Below, piece by piece: positions 1-8,467 of a stretch of 18,487 nt of DNA. The stretch lies in NCBI GenBank assembly GCA_035527455.1, contig DATLAN010000327.1:1-18487 (forward strand), given 5' to 3'. Both the position numbers and the translations under genes were made by a program. The first letter of the stretch is position 1, and every line of letters starts with the position of its first letter. Below the pieces are notes generated by a model, which was given only the letters and a program-made list of their open reading frames with translations, was not told the origin of the DNA and did no database searches. The stretch is from DATLAN01 sp035527455 (GTDB lineage: Bacteria; Planctomycetota; Planctomycetia; Pirellulales; Thermoguttaceae).

Positions 1-221
1 TTCTTCCGCGATTCGGCGAACCGCAGCAGCAGAGGGTTCGTCTTCAGTTGTGCTTCCTGTTCGGCAAGCGTGTCGGCGAAGGTGAAGGCCGGAACACGCG
101 ACGTATAGTCGGGCTGCTTCTCTTGGGCCAAAGCGCCTTGCTCCATGGCAAGTCCGGTCCACAACGCCGTCGCCGTCGTCATCGTCATGCTCAGGAGCAC
201 CAACAGTCTGCATTTTCTCAT
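1..221 (-). CDS. N-terminal part of an exported protein, cut by the window edge (possibly a glycoside hydrolase)
   Basis: Reading leftwards from the ATG at 221, a frame stays open to the window edge, giving 73 residues. It begins MRKCRLLVLLSMTMTTATAL, a basic n-region plus hydrophobic core typical of a Sec signal peptide, with likely cleavage after an Ala near residue 32 (GALAQEK). A purine-rich GAAAGGA lies about 8 nt upstream of the ATG and supports this start. The mature part carries FADTLAEQEAQLKTNPLL and then RFAESRKK. From memory, similar stretches precede the catalytic domain of planctomycete GH32/GH43-like hydrolases, but no catalytic residue is inside the window, so the enzyme class is a guess. 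It lies 124 nt downstream of the GH2 gene in the same direction and could belong to the same carbohydrate-related group. Confidence 0.6.
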   Translation of the reverse strand, partial: MRKCRLLVLLSMTMTTATALWTGLAMEQGALAQEKQPDYTSRVPAFTFADTLAEQEAQLKTNPLLLRFAESRK

Positions 222-259
222 CGATATCGTCCTTTCTTGCTGAATCGGGATTTCTTATC

Positions 260-287
260 GGCCCCGGGCACGGATCTGCCCCGGGCC
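260..287 (-). terminator. GC-rich hairpin between the GH2 gene and the next gene; possible terminator
   Basis: Two 11-nt arms (260-270 and 277-287) pair with one mismatch around a 6-nt loop. The hairpin lies 58 nt past the GH2 stop codon. On the minus strand it is followed by GATAAGAAATCC rather than a T-run, so it is not a classical intrinsic terminator. It could be a pause, processing or Rho-associated structure. Nothing else is recognisable in this 124-nt gap. Confidence 0.35.
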
Positions 288-345
288 GGACACGCCGTCA
301 AGTATAGCCTGATCCCAAGGGCCCTTGAATGGGTTGGGCGGATGG

Positions 346-3300
346 TTACTTCGCCGGTTGCAGGGCGAACGTGAATTCGTAGCTGTCTCTTCGCTTCAGT
401 TGATACTTGTCCATCGTGATGGGCGTGCCGCAACTGCCGTTACCGAGACCTTGCTGGGCGTAATCCAGCGAGAGGACGATCTCCGCGATCGGCTTCAGTT
501 CGTCCAATCGCCACGCATCATCGAGTTGTCCGGTCGTATAGTGCAAGGCCGTTGCACACAGTTGGTTGGCCGCCGTGACACACAACCCGCGGCCTTCTCG
601 ATCGAGCAGCCATAGCCGACGCACGTCTTCCTTATTGCCGCAGGCCTGGGGTCGCGCATAAGGCTCGAACTGGTCGGTGACCGAACTGCGGTAGATCCCC
701 ACGTCGGCGCTCGCCTTGCGGTCGACGTAGTTTTCGTGCGGCCCGCGGCCATACCACGTGAACTGCTCGAACGGGGGCTGGACGATGAAGTCGACGCCGA
801 CCCGCCCGAAGAACGGCATCTCGTCGTATCCGAACGGCTCGATCTTGTTGGCCACTTCCATTCGGCCGGTGGAGTCGATCGTATACACGGTGGAATGCGT
901 GCATCCGGCACCCGTTTCCTTGCCCTGCGCATCGTGGCCCCTGTAACGGGTCGTGACTTGGATCTTTCGGCGTGCCGGCGCTGGCGATGCATTGCCCGTC
1001 TTGGCTTCGTCGAGTAACTCGAATCTCACAAGCTCGCGAGACATCCGGTCCAGTCCGGCGAGGCGCCAGTCGCGCTCCCCCGGCTTGATTCGCTGCGGCT
1101 GGGTTTGACGCTCGTTGTCGACCGGTGCGCGGAAGATCATCGCGATTGGTCCGGCCGGCTGCTGCTCGCTGCCTTGGAGAATCGTTCGATCGCCGTACGT
1201 TAGCCGGTCGATCATGCCGGTCCGTCCGTCGAAGGCAACCGAGAAGTCCCCATTGAAAACGGTCAATCGCCGACCATCCGACGCGTGGCTCAACTCGCGT
1301 GTCGATGGAGAAAACTCGGGTGTCGATGGAGAAGAAGGGCCGGCCGGTCGACTTGGAAGCTCGAATTGTTGCCAGGCGATTTCGTGCCCCTTCTTTGCCC
1401 AGAGCGTGTCTTCGCGAAGACAAAAGGCGACGCGGAGGTAAAGGTCGGTGCCGGCTTGCTGCAATTTCTCGATGTCCGAGGCCAAGTCGATCGTCTCGGT
1501 CTTGCCGGGTGCCAGGCTTATGTCCATTCGGTTTTCTGCGACGACTTGCGAAGTGTCTTCGGTGATCTCCGTCAAAGTCCACACGAGGTCGAACTTCTCC
1601 AAGTCGGTGAAGTGGTGCTTGTTCTTGATCCGAATCTTGCCGGTTTGCAGGTCTGCGGCTTGAATCTCGACGAACTGGTGAACCTTGCCTACTTCGCGCA
1701 ACTTGGGAGTAATGCGTCGCTCGGGCGTGATGATGCCGTTGATGCAGAAGTTCAAGGCGTTCGGCTCGTCGCCGAAGCAACCCCCATAGGCCCAATGTTC
1801 GCCCGGGGCCAGCGGGGCGATGCCTCTTGGACCTTCCGTCTCGTGACCGGCCCAGGCGTGTTGGTTCCTCCAACCTTCGGCCTTGCTGTTGCGCAGGCCC
1901 TGGTCGACCCAATCCCACACGCAGCCGCCACACATTCGATCGCAACTCTCGATCGCTTCCCAGTATTCCTTGAAGTTCCCCATCGCGTTGCCCATGCAGT
2001 GCGCATACTCCTCGAGCAAGAACGGTCGCGGATCGCCGTCCTCGGGATTCTCGCCCTTGGCGATAAGATTTTCGACCGGCAGGTAGCAGCCAAGTGCCAG
2101 ATCGCTCATGCCGACGCCCGCATAGCGATAGGCGAGAAGCCGCGTCGGGTCGCGATCGCGCGTCCAGTCGGCCATGGCCTGCTGGTTGGGGCCCACGTGC
2201 GACTCGTTGCCCAACGACCAGATGATCACCGACGGGTGGTTCTTGTCGCGCTCGACCATCCGCTCCATGCGATCGATGAAAACGTGCCGCCACTCGGGCC
2301 AGCGGGTCGTGCGGCGATCGGTCGTTTCGATGTTGGCTTCGTCCCAGACGTAGAGTCCGTATTCGTCGCAAAGGTCGTAGAACTTCGGGTCGGCCGGATA
2401 ATGCGACGTTCTGACCGCGTTGATGTTGAACTGTTTCATCAACTCGACGTCGCGAACCATCGTCTGAAGCGGCACGCCTCGGCCGAAATCGGGATGGTGC
2501 TCGTGGCGATTCACGCCCTTCAGCAGAACCGGCACGCCGTTGACCCAAAGTCTTTGGTCGCGGCTCTCGATCTGGCGGAATCCGAAACGGCAAGCCGTCG
2601 TCTCCAACTCGCGGTCGTCGGCATCGAGAAGCGTGAACAGAACGCGATAAAGGCAGGGACTCTCGGCCGACCACTTTCGCGGATTCTCGACCTTCGTGGT
2701 CAGCTCGACCGTCACGTCGTGTCCCATGGGCAACGGGCGGCTCGGCCGCGTGACGGTCGGTTGCTGAACGAGACGGCCGTCGGCGTCGACGAGTTTCATC
2801 CGAAGGCGGCAGCCTCGGGTCGGCCGGTCGCCGTAGTTACGCAATCGGGCCGTCACCATCAATTGCGCGTCGCGATAGTTTTCGTCGAGTTCGCAGCGGA
2901 TGAACTGATCGCGCAGGTGGACCTTCGGAGTCGAGAACAGATAGACGTCGCGGTAGATCCCGCTCATCCGCCACATGTCGGCGGCCTCGAACCAACTACC
3001 GTCGGTCCAGCGATAGACCTCCACGGCAATCAGATTCTTCTGTCCCGGCCTGACGAGTTTCGTGATCTCGAACTCACCCGGCGTCATGCTGCCTTGATTG
3101 TAACCGACCTTCTGCCCGTTGACCCAGACGTAGAATCCGGCCTTCACGCCGTCGAAGTGGACGAAGACGGCGCGATCGGCCCAGTCTTCCGGAACGGTGA
3201 ACCAGCGGCGGTGCGAGCCGACCGGATTGTAGGTATACGGTATCAGCGGCGGCGTGATCTTCCGCTCGGCCTTGACGCAGCGTTGGAACGTCGAGCCGCC

Positions 3301-4008
3301 GTTGGTGTAGTAGGGAATGCCATAGCCGAGCAACTCCATGTTGTTCGGCACCGGAGCGTCGATCCAAGTCGAATCATCGAAATCGACCCCGTAAAACTCT
3401 TCGGGCCGGTCGGCCGGTCGTTCCACCCAGTGGAACTTCCACATCCCATTCAGAGATCGGCAATAGGGCGATGCCTCGCGCATCGGGCCCTTGGCGGCCG
3501 ACCGTGTCGCCTCCAACGCCGACTTTTCGTCGGGGTAGACCATCTGCGTGCAGTGCGAAGGCTCCCGATTGCGATGGATTACGCGATGATTCTCCCAATC
3601 GAAGATCGGCGTCGGGTCCAACAGGTCGGGCACGGCAAATCGCCGCTCGATCTGGTTGCGTTCGAGATCGGCGGGGTCGACTTCCGGAAGCGGCCTCGCC
3701 GTGGGTGGGATGTCGCCCGGCCTTGCCTTCGGATCTTCAACGGGCTTCTTCTCGTCGCCCGCGGCGAAATCACCGACTTTCGAGTAGGGGTTGTCGTCGT
3801 TGGCCTTCTCGCTGTCGGCGTCCTTGCCCGTCGAGTCGGCAGCCAACGATGGGCCCACCCCAAACGACGGGACCGCAAACGACGGGAGCACTGCGCCGAG
3901 CAGGACGGCCAGGCGGATCCATCCGGTCATGATAGTATGGAAAGATAACGATCGGCGTGCGTTCACGGTTCTCATCTGCTGCGGTTGGAAGAGACGTTGG
4001 TGATTCAC
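346..4008 (-). CDS. Exported GH2 beta-galactosidase (LacZ-type), 1220 aa
   Basis: Predicted to hydrolyse terminal beta-galactosides (or a related beta-glycoside) outside the cytoplasm. The LacZ domain order is recognisable. The sugar-binding domain starts near CRSLNGMWKF. It is followed by the Ig-like domain and then the TIM barrel, with KGVNRHEHHPD, IIWSLGNES (acid/base E602) and EEYAHCMGN (nucleophile E667). The C-terminal beta-galactosidase small domain has GPIAMIFRAPVDNE and CGNKEDVR. It is about 200 residues longer than E. coli LacZ (1024 aa), owing to an N-terminal export region, an acidic low-complexity linker and a Pro/Ser linker before the small domain. Start choice: the GTG at 4008 overlaps the upstream stop as GTGA, suggesting translational coupling. 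However, the hydrophobic signal core (GWIRLAVLLGAVLPSFAVPS) suits the ATG at 3975 or 3930 better, and none of the three has a clear Shine-Dalgarno. The substrate could be a galactan or another beta-linked sugar; GH2 sequence motifs alone do not decide this. Confidence 0.93.
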   Translation of the reverse strand: MNHQRLFQPQQMRTVNARRSLSFHTIMTGWIRLAVLLGAVLPSFAVPSFGVGPSLAADSTGKDADSEKANDDNPYSKVGDFAAGDEKKPVEDPKARPGDIPPTARPLPEVDPADLERNQIERRFAVPDLLDPTPIFDWENHRVIHRNREPSHCTQMVYPDEKSALEATRSAAKGPMREASPYCRSLNGMWKFHWVERPADRPEEFYGVDFDDSTWIDAPVPNNMELLGYGIPYYTNGGSTFQRCVKAERKITPPLIPYTYNPVGSHRRWFTVPEDWADRAVFVHFDGVKAGFYVWVNGQKVGYNQGSMTPGEFEITKLVRPGQKNLIAVEVYRWTDGSWFEAADMWRMSGIYRDVYLFSTPKVHLRDQFIRCELDENYRDAQLMVTARLRNYGDRPTRGCRLRMKLVDADGRLVQQPTVTRPSRPLPMGHDVTVELTTKVENPRKWSAESPCLYRVLFTLLDADDRELETTACRFGFRQIESRDQRLWVNGVPVLLKGVNRHEHHPDFGRGVPLQTMVRDVELMKQFNINAVRTSHYPADPKFYDLCDEYGLYVWDEANIETTDRRTTRWPEWRHVFIDRMERMVERDKNHPSVIIWSLGNESHVGPNQQAMADWTRDRDPTRLLAYRYAGVGMSDLALGCYLPVENLIAKGENPEDGDPRPFLLEEYAHCMGNAMGNFKEYWEAIESCDRMCGGCVWDWVDQGLRNSKAEGWRNQHAWAGHETEGPRGIAPLAPGEHWAYGGCFGDEPNALNFCINGIITPERRITPKLREVGKVHQFVEIQAADLQTGKIRIKNKHHFTDLEKFDLVWTLTEITEDTSQVVAENRMDISLAPGKTETIDLASDIEKLQQAGTDLYLRVAFCLREDTLWAKKGHEIAWQQFELPSRPAGPSSPSTPEFSPSTRELSHASDGRRLTVFNGDFSVAFDGRTGMIDRLTYGDRTILQGSEQQPAGPIAMIFRAPVDNERQTQPQRIKPGERDWRLAGLDRMSRELVRFELLDEAKTGNASPAPARRKIQVTTRYRGHDAQGKETGAGCTHSTVYTIDSTGRMEVANKIEPFGYDEMPFFGRVGVDFIVQPPFEQFTWYGRGPHENYVDRKASADVGIYRSSVTDQFEPYARPQACGNKEDVRRLWLLDREGRGLCVTAANQLCATALHYTTGQLDDAWRLDELKPIAEIVLSLDYAQQGLGNGSCGTPITMDKYQLKRRDSYEFTFALQPAK
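1292..1333 (-). repeat. 21-bp tandem duplication inside the GH2 gene
   Basis: Two abutting 21-nt units (1292-1312 and 1313-1333) differ at one position. They encode a duplicated seven-residue motif (FSPSTPE, then a second copy ending FSPSTREL) in the Pro/Ser-rich linker before the small beta-galactosidase domain. The period is a multiple of three, so the frame is kept. Confidence 0.75.
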
Positions 4009-6413
4009 TTATCGGCGAAGTCGCTGACGGATCGAAGCGTGGGCGGGTCCCGATCGTTTTCGATCAACGCGATCGCTTCGTCGATGGCGATAACGGTCGG
4101 GTCCTTCTCGTCGGATCGGGCTCGCTCGGTGAACACGGACTGACGCAGCTCGCGCAACTGCGGAAGCACGTCGCCGGCCGCACCCCCGTATTGCTGCAAG
4201 CATTCAAGGCAAATGGGCAAACGGTGGGCGAACCCCCAGCGGTCCGGCTCCACAAGCTGGATGCACAAGGGCATGCCTTCCCGGATCCGAAGTCCTGAAA
4301 GGAGTTTGATACCCGCCAGTCGAATCCCGTCGGCAAACATCACGCCGCTCGGCGGCATCTCGCGAGTGGCATCGACGATCATCGGCAAAAACTGCCCGAG
4401 CTGTTTGTCGTCTTTCAGGTTGGTGTAGAGATTCTGCAGCTTTCCACGCGTTCGACCGTCTTCGTTAGCCAGAATACTCTTGACCGCTTCGAGCAGGAGT
4501 TGACGATCTACCCTGTCGAGCGATGCGACGAGCGTTCCGACGGCCTTTCCTCGCGAGCGGTCGAACAGCGCAACGGCCACCGCCCGGTGGACCATGTTTC
4601 GCGGGTCGCCGGACGTTTGGCGCGTTGCCAGTTTCAGCAGGTCGACCGTTGCCGCTTCGCGCGTCGGCTGGTCCATTTCAATAATAGCGCCGACCGCCAG
4701 GCATTGCAGCCACGGGTCGTCGCTGGAAAGCAGTCTGCGAAGTTTTTCGGCGGTGCTTTGCGCTCGAACGCCCTGCCGGGCGATCGCTTCGCACGCTCCA
4801 TAGCGGGCATGGGGGTCTTGGCTGTCGAGCATCGCGCCGAGTTGTTGCGAGAAATCGCCCTCGTGGTGGGCAAGGCCTTCGGCGGCCCTCTTTCGCACCA
4901 CCGGCGACCAGCTCGAGAGCCGCCCGAGCAACTCGCTGTCGCTGAGATGGTCGTAGCTGGTCCCCCGGTCCCAGAAGGTGAAATGCCGTCCGGCGTCGAT
5001 GACTTCTTCGGTCTGTTCCACCGTCAGCGCGGGTGCCGCACACGGTTGTTTGCCGGTGATGTAAAGACTCTTCAGCGGCAGCGCGTAGCTCAACAGGTAA
5101 GCGCCGGTGTTGTCCCAACCGCCGTAGGAGTGGCCGCCGGAATTGGCCGGCGACCCTTGATACACGAAGCTTCCGTCCCAGGCACGGGCCAGATCGTAAT
5201 ACCACGCCGTTTCCTGGAAATAGGCGGCCGTGGCCAAGGGGCCGGTTCGCGACACACCGGGCATGGCCCAGAGTACGTTGAAGAAGTTGCCCGTGTGGCC
5301 GGTCTCGCGCTCGTTGTAGGCCGCCGTCGTCATCCGCGAAAAATAGGCGGTTGCCGTGGGGTCTTCGAGCAGATCGAAGAGAATCGCACCGATCGCGTTC
5401 TTGCCGTTGTCGTCGTGCTCCATCCACGGATCGTGATCGCCGTAAGGAATCGATCCCTTGTTGACGTACCAGCAGAGGAATCGGCCAGACCGCTCGATCG
5501 CCAGATCGAGCCGGTCGCTCTCGATTCCCGCCTTTCGCGCCAGGACGAGCGAGACGGTCAGTACCAGTCCGGGCTGGTTCATGCACCCGTAGCCGTTGCA
5601 GATGCCGTTGGGCTGAGCAAACTTGTGTCCCCAGGTACCGACGTTGCTCTGACCGCTGGCGATTTCCATGGTGATGCGCCGCAGGCCCGGCAGAATCGAT
5701 GGGTCGCCGGTCGCCAGATAATACTCGGACAGAAACAGGTTGGCATAGCCGTAGTGCCAGGAAGCCATGTCGTCCCGATGCATCTCGCTCACCTGCTTTG
5801 CGTAGTTGGCCAAGAGGGGCAGGTATTCCTTCTTGCCGGAAGCCAGCAACGCCAACGCATTGAGATCGTTCGGAATCGAGATGTGATCCAGCCCGTTGTT
5901 GGCGATGACACGACAACCTTGTTCGAAAATCGCCTTGGATTTTGCGCAGTCGTACGGAGCCGTGTCGCTGTAGGTCCCCAAGGTCTTCAGCCGCAGCGTA
6001 ACGGAATCCGTCTTGCCGTCTCGCCAACGAAGCAGTGGCAGCTTGCCGTCGCCGGGCTTTTCGGCCTCGGTGAGCGCTTTGGCGAAGACGATTCGCGCAT
6101 CGTCGGCAAACGGTTTGCCGTCGACCCCGAGAATGACGTCGCCCCGTTCGAGAATTCCCTCGGCGGGCGATCCGCTGAAGACTCTGGTGATCAGTATCTG
6201 TCGGGCGTCGGTGGTGTGGCTTCTCCATCCCCAGATCCAGCCGCGGGCGCCGGTCGCGCCAAGCGTCCAGTCGTGTGTCCCGTCAGGCTGCCCACCCTGA
6301 GTGAAATCGGGTGGAGGCGTTTCGGTCCGCGACGGTGCGGCCGGACTCGCGCCAACGCAAAGCAAACAACCAAGAGCCGTGAACAACCACAGTCGACTGA
6401 AGCGAGACAACAT
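4005..6413 (-). CDS. Exported PDZ and HEAT-repeat protein, DUF6288-like, 802 aa
   Basis: The N-terminus MLSRFSRLWLFTALGCLL followed by ASPAAPS is a Sec signal peptide. The ATG at 6413 has AAAGG about 11 nt upstream and is preferred to one 54 nt further up, which would add an unlikely polar extension. A PDZ-like domain (about residues 65-135) contains GSPAEGILERGDVILGVDG. The middle third (SIPNDLNALALLASG, NGYGCMNQPGL, then YGDHDPW) looks like an alpha/alpha-barrel. The C-terminal part has HEAT-like helix pairs (SPVVRKRAAEGLAHHEG; DPHARYGACEAIARQG). The combination and wording match what I recall as planctomycete DUF6288 proteins, whose biochemical role I do not know. It lies immediately upstream of the GH2 enzyme, with stop and start overlapping, so the two are almost certainly co-transcribed. 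It may be a periplasmic scaffold or carbohydrate-processing partner; that role is inference. Confidence 0.8.
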   Translation of the reverse strand: MLSRFSRLWLFTALGCLLCVGASPAAPSRTETPPPDFTQGGQPDGTHDWTLGATGARGWIWGWRSHTTDARQILITRVFSGSPAEGILERGDVILGVDGKPFADDARIVFAKALTEAEKPGDGKLPLLRWRDGKTDSVTLRLKTLGTYSDTAPYDCAKSKAIFEQGCRVIANNGLDHISIPNDLNALALLASGKKEYLPLLANYAKQVSEMHRDDMASWHYGYANLFLSEYYLATGDPSILPGLRRITMEIASGQSNVGTWGHKFAQPNGICNGYGCMNQPGLVLTVSLVLARKAGIESDRLDLAIERSGRFLCWYVNKGSIPYGDHDPWMEHDDNGKNAIGAILFDLLEDPTATAYFSRMTTAAYNERETGHTGNFFNVLWAMPGVSRTGPLATAAYFQETAWYYDLARAWDGSFVYQGSPANSGGHSYGGWDNTGAYLLSYALPLKSLYITGKQPCAAPALTVEQTEEVIDAGRHFTFWDRGTSYDHLSDSELLGRLSSWSPVVRKRAAEGLAHHEGDFSQQLGAMLDSQDPHARYGACEAIARQGVRAQSTAEKLRRLLSSDDPWLQCLAVGAIIEMDQPTREAATVDLLKLATRQTSGDPRNMVHRAVAVALFDRSRGKAVGTLVASLDRVDRQLLLEAVKSILANEDGRTRGKLQNLYTNLKDDKQLGQFLPMIVDATREMPPSGVMFADGIRLAGIKLLSGLRIREGMPLCIQLVEPDRWGFAHRLPICLECLQQYGGAAGDVLPQLRELRQSVFTERARSDEKDPTVIAIDEAIALIENDRDPPTLRSVSDFADK

Positions 6414-6445
6414 TTGCTCAAGTACCTTTCTATTTCGAAGACATG

Positions 6446-6513
6446 GGGTCAGAGCGCACTTTGTCACTAGCGCGGGCCCGGGATAAGCTTAGTGACAAAG
6501 TGCGCTCTGACCC
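6446..6513. repeat. Perfect 24-bp inverted repeat, REP/MITE-like
   Basis: The left arm 6446-6469 (starting GGGTCAGAGCGC) and the right arm 6490-6513 are exact reverse complements over 24 bp. They enclose a 20-nt GC-rich spacer containing GGGCCCGGG. Pairing resumes for two bases outside a G/T mismatch. The arm sequence resembles the GGGTCAGAG-type repeats seen in environmental bacteria near REP-associated tyrosine transposases; that similarity is from memory. No transposase is adjacent. The element sits 32 nt upstream of the start of the PDZ/HEAT gene, so it would fall in that gene's leader or promoter. Confidence 0.85.
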
Positions 6514-6578
6514 TATTGTGCTCTATTGTGCTTCCGACGTTTGCGGGTTGACAGCATGCGGAACAAAGACTCCCGACC

Positions 6579-6837
6579 TGGGTAGGTGAAAACTCACACT
6601 CGCCGTTTTTCTATTTCTATTCCGGTTGGCAGATCGCAAATGCTTGCTGTGTCTTTGGTTACACCCGTTCGCTGTGGTCGCGGGGGAACAAATCCAGGTA
6701 CCGGATGCGATTAAACGTCGTAGTAGCTGGTTCCGTTCCGCCCCGAACGTCATAAGTCCATGACGACCATTGAGATACGATCAACCAAAGCCGGAACAAA
6801 AACGGGGGCAAATGGTCGAGAAGCTTTCACCTACCCA
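6579..6837. repeat. 13-bp inverted repeat pair spanning 259 bp
   Basis: TGGGTAGGTGAAA at 6579-6591 recurs as its exact reverse complement at 6825-6837, just after the sulfatase stop. The enclosed stretch has no gene. It could be the ends of a small non-autonomous element, two oppositely placed binding sites, or chance. Confidence 0.4.
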
Positions 6838-6849
6838 CTCCCGACCCCT

Positions 6850-8376
6850 TTAATCCCACCGTGCCTCCCAAAGCTTCGTCAATTCTTCCACGCGCTCCGG
6901 GTATTTCTCGGCAAGGTCTCGCGTCTCGGTGCGGTCTTCGGCCAGATTGTAGAGCGCCCAGGGACCCTTTCCCTCGCGAACCACCTTGAAATCGCCCTTG
7001 ATCACTGCGTGCGTACCGGCGTGATTGAAATAGTAGGCGTGGTCGCGCGGCTGCTCTCCGCCGGTGATGACCGGCACCAGGCTCAAGCTCTCGTGCGGTG
7101 TGATCGTCCGGCCGTCGAACTGCATGGGATACTCCGCGCCGGCCAGTTCCGTGCAGGTCGCCATCATGTCGACCACGTGGCCTCGCTGGGTGGTGATCGA
7201 ACCGGGCGGGTGTTTCAGCCCGGCCGGCCAGTGCACGATCGCGGGCGTGCAGGCCCCGCCCTCGTGCACGTTCATCTTGTAACGGCGCAGCGGCGTGTTC
7301 TGGGCGTTGGCCCAATTGTGCCCGACGCTGCCGTAGGTCAGCGGGCCGCCCATCGGGACGTCGAACACGTCGCCCACCGCGACCGTTTCGCCGGCGGCCT
7401 TGGCCTTGGCCAGAATATTGTTGGCCGTGTTGTACCCGTTCCCGCCGAGATGCTCGGGGCACGCGCCGTTGTCGTGGAAGTAGACGATCAACGTGTTCTC
7501 CAGTTGCTTCGTGCGCCGCAAGGCCTCGACGATGCGGCCGACGGCCCGGTCCATGTGATCGACCATGGCGGCGTAAATCGCCATATTGCGCACGCGCCAC
7601 GCCTTATGATCCACGGAGTCCCACTGCTGGACGCGCGGTTCCATGGGCGGCAGCGGCCAGTGCTGCTTGTCGATGATCCCCATCTCGAGCATTCGCGCAT
7701 AGCGCCGGTTGCGCAGCTTCTCCCATCCGTCCGCATAACGTGGAAGGTACTTCCGGATCGTCTCTTCCGGGGCGTGCATCGGCCAATGCGCTGCGGTGAA
7801 TGCGACGTATTGGAAGAACGGCTTCTCACCCTCTGCAAACGTCTCGATTTGCCTGACCGCCTCCGTGCCGATCTTGTCGGTGTAGTAGAAGTCTTCGGAG
7901 TCGGGCTCGACGAATTCCGTGTCGCGAGTCAGCGTCATCGGATCCCAATACGATCCGGCGCCGGTCATCGTTCCATAGAAGGTATCGAAGCCGCGTTGTA
8001 TCGGTCCGTCTTCTTTGGGATTCATGCCGAGGTGCCACTTGCCGACCATGCCCGTCCGGTATCCGACGGACTTGAGGACCTCGGCGATGGTGACTTGATC
8101 GGCACCGAGAGCGTTGCTGTAACGTCCACTCATCAGGGTGGCGCGCGTCGGCCAGCAACGCGCGGTATTGTGGAACTCGGTGAAGCGGAGTCCGCCGGCC
8201 GCCAGCGCGTCGAGGTTGGGGGTTTCGATCTCGCCGCCGAAACACCCCAGATCGGAGAAGCCCATGTCATCGGTCAGGATGATGAGCACGTTGGGCCTTT
8301 CCGCGGAGACGGCGGCACTACAGCCAACCGAGGCAAGCAGCGATGCGAGCATCAAGACGCGGCGGTGACTGACCAT
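6850..8376 (-). CDS. Secreted type I (formylglycine) sulfatase, 508 aa
   Basis: A member of the alkaline-phosphatase-superfamily sulfatases, predicted to remove sulfate esters from sugars or aryl groups in the periplasm or outside. Seen in the sequence: a signal peptide (MVSHRRVLMLASLL, then CSAAVSA before ERPNV); the N-terminal metal site LIILTDDMGFSDLG with D36/D37; the CxPxR modification motif C74-W-P-T-R, whose cysteine is converted to formylglycine in this family; and later GMVGKWHLG and FHDNGACPEHLGGNGYN. Length is normal for the family. The ATG at 8376 has GGGAG 7 nt upstream; an in-frame start 36 nt earlier would spoil the signal peptide. Activation needs a formylglycine-generating enzyme, which is not in this window. 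The neighbouring GH2 gene suggests, without proving, a role in breaking down sulfated galactans. Confidence 0.95.
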   Translation of the reverse strand: MVSHRRVLMLASLLASVGCSAAVSAERPNVLIILTDDMGFSDLGCFGGEIETPNLDALAAGGLRFTEFHNTARCWPTRATLMSGRYSNALGADQVTIAEVLKSVGYRTGMVGKWHLGMNPKEDGPIQRGFDTFYGTMTGAGSYWDPMTLTRDTEFVEPDSEDFYYTDKIGTEAVRQIETFAEGEKPFFQYVAFTAAHWPMHAPEETIRKYLPRYADGWEKLRNRRYARMLEMGIIDKQHWPLPPMEPRVQQWDSVDHKAWRVRNMAIYAAMVDHMDRAVGRIVEALRRTKQLENTLIVYFHDNGACPEHLGGNGYNTANNILAKAKAAGETVAVGDVFDVPMGGPLTYGSVGHNWANAQNTPLRRYKMNVHEGGACTPAIVHWPAGLKHPPGSITTQRGHVVDMMATCTELAGAEYPMQFDGRTITPHESLSLVPVITGGEQPRDHAYYFNHAGTHAVIKGDFKVVREGKGPWALYNLAEDRTETRDLAEKYPERVEELTKLWEARWD

Positions 8377-8467
8377 GATTTTCTCCCGTGTTGTTGGGGC
8401 ACCGGTGTCCAATGATCCATAGCATAACGCGCCGACTCCCGATTACAATTAAAACTGCAGGCGGTGA

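Larger units (their letters stand above)
6414..6849. other. 436-nt gap between sulfatase and PDZ/HEAT gene
   Basis: No credible coding frame is seen. The gap holds the perfect 24-bp inverted repeat at 6446-6513, next to the start of the PDZ/HEAT gene, and a 13-bp inverted repeat pair spanning 6579-6837. A 76-residue frame at 6753-6523 on the minus strand has no recognisable features and a poor composition, so it is not called. The promoter of the PDZ/HEAT-GH2 operon should lie here, but I could not pick a convincing -35/-10 pair. Confidence 0.6.

Noticed and set aside
1285..3948. Very long open frame (887 aa) on the plus strand opposite the GH2 gene
   Set aside because: It is the antisense mirror of a gene with complete GH2 catalytic motifs. 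High-GC codon bias keeps the opposite frame open, and its translation shows no domain, only Val/Arg/Ala-rich sequence.
4500..6470. 656-aa plus-strand frame opposite the PDZ/HEAT gene
   Set aside because: Same antisense effect. The minus-strand product has a signal peptide, PDZ and HEAT motifs; the plus product has none.
6523..6753. 76-aa minus-strand frame in the gap before the PDZ/HEAT gene
   Set aside because: No ribosome binding site or motif, composition unlike its neighbours, and it crosses one arm of the 13-bp inverted repeat.
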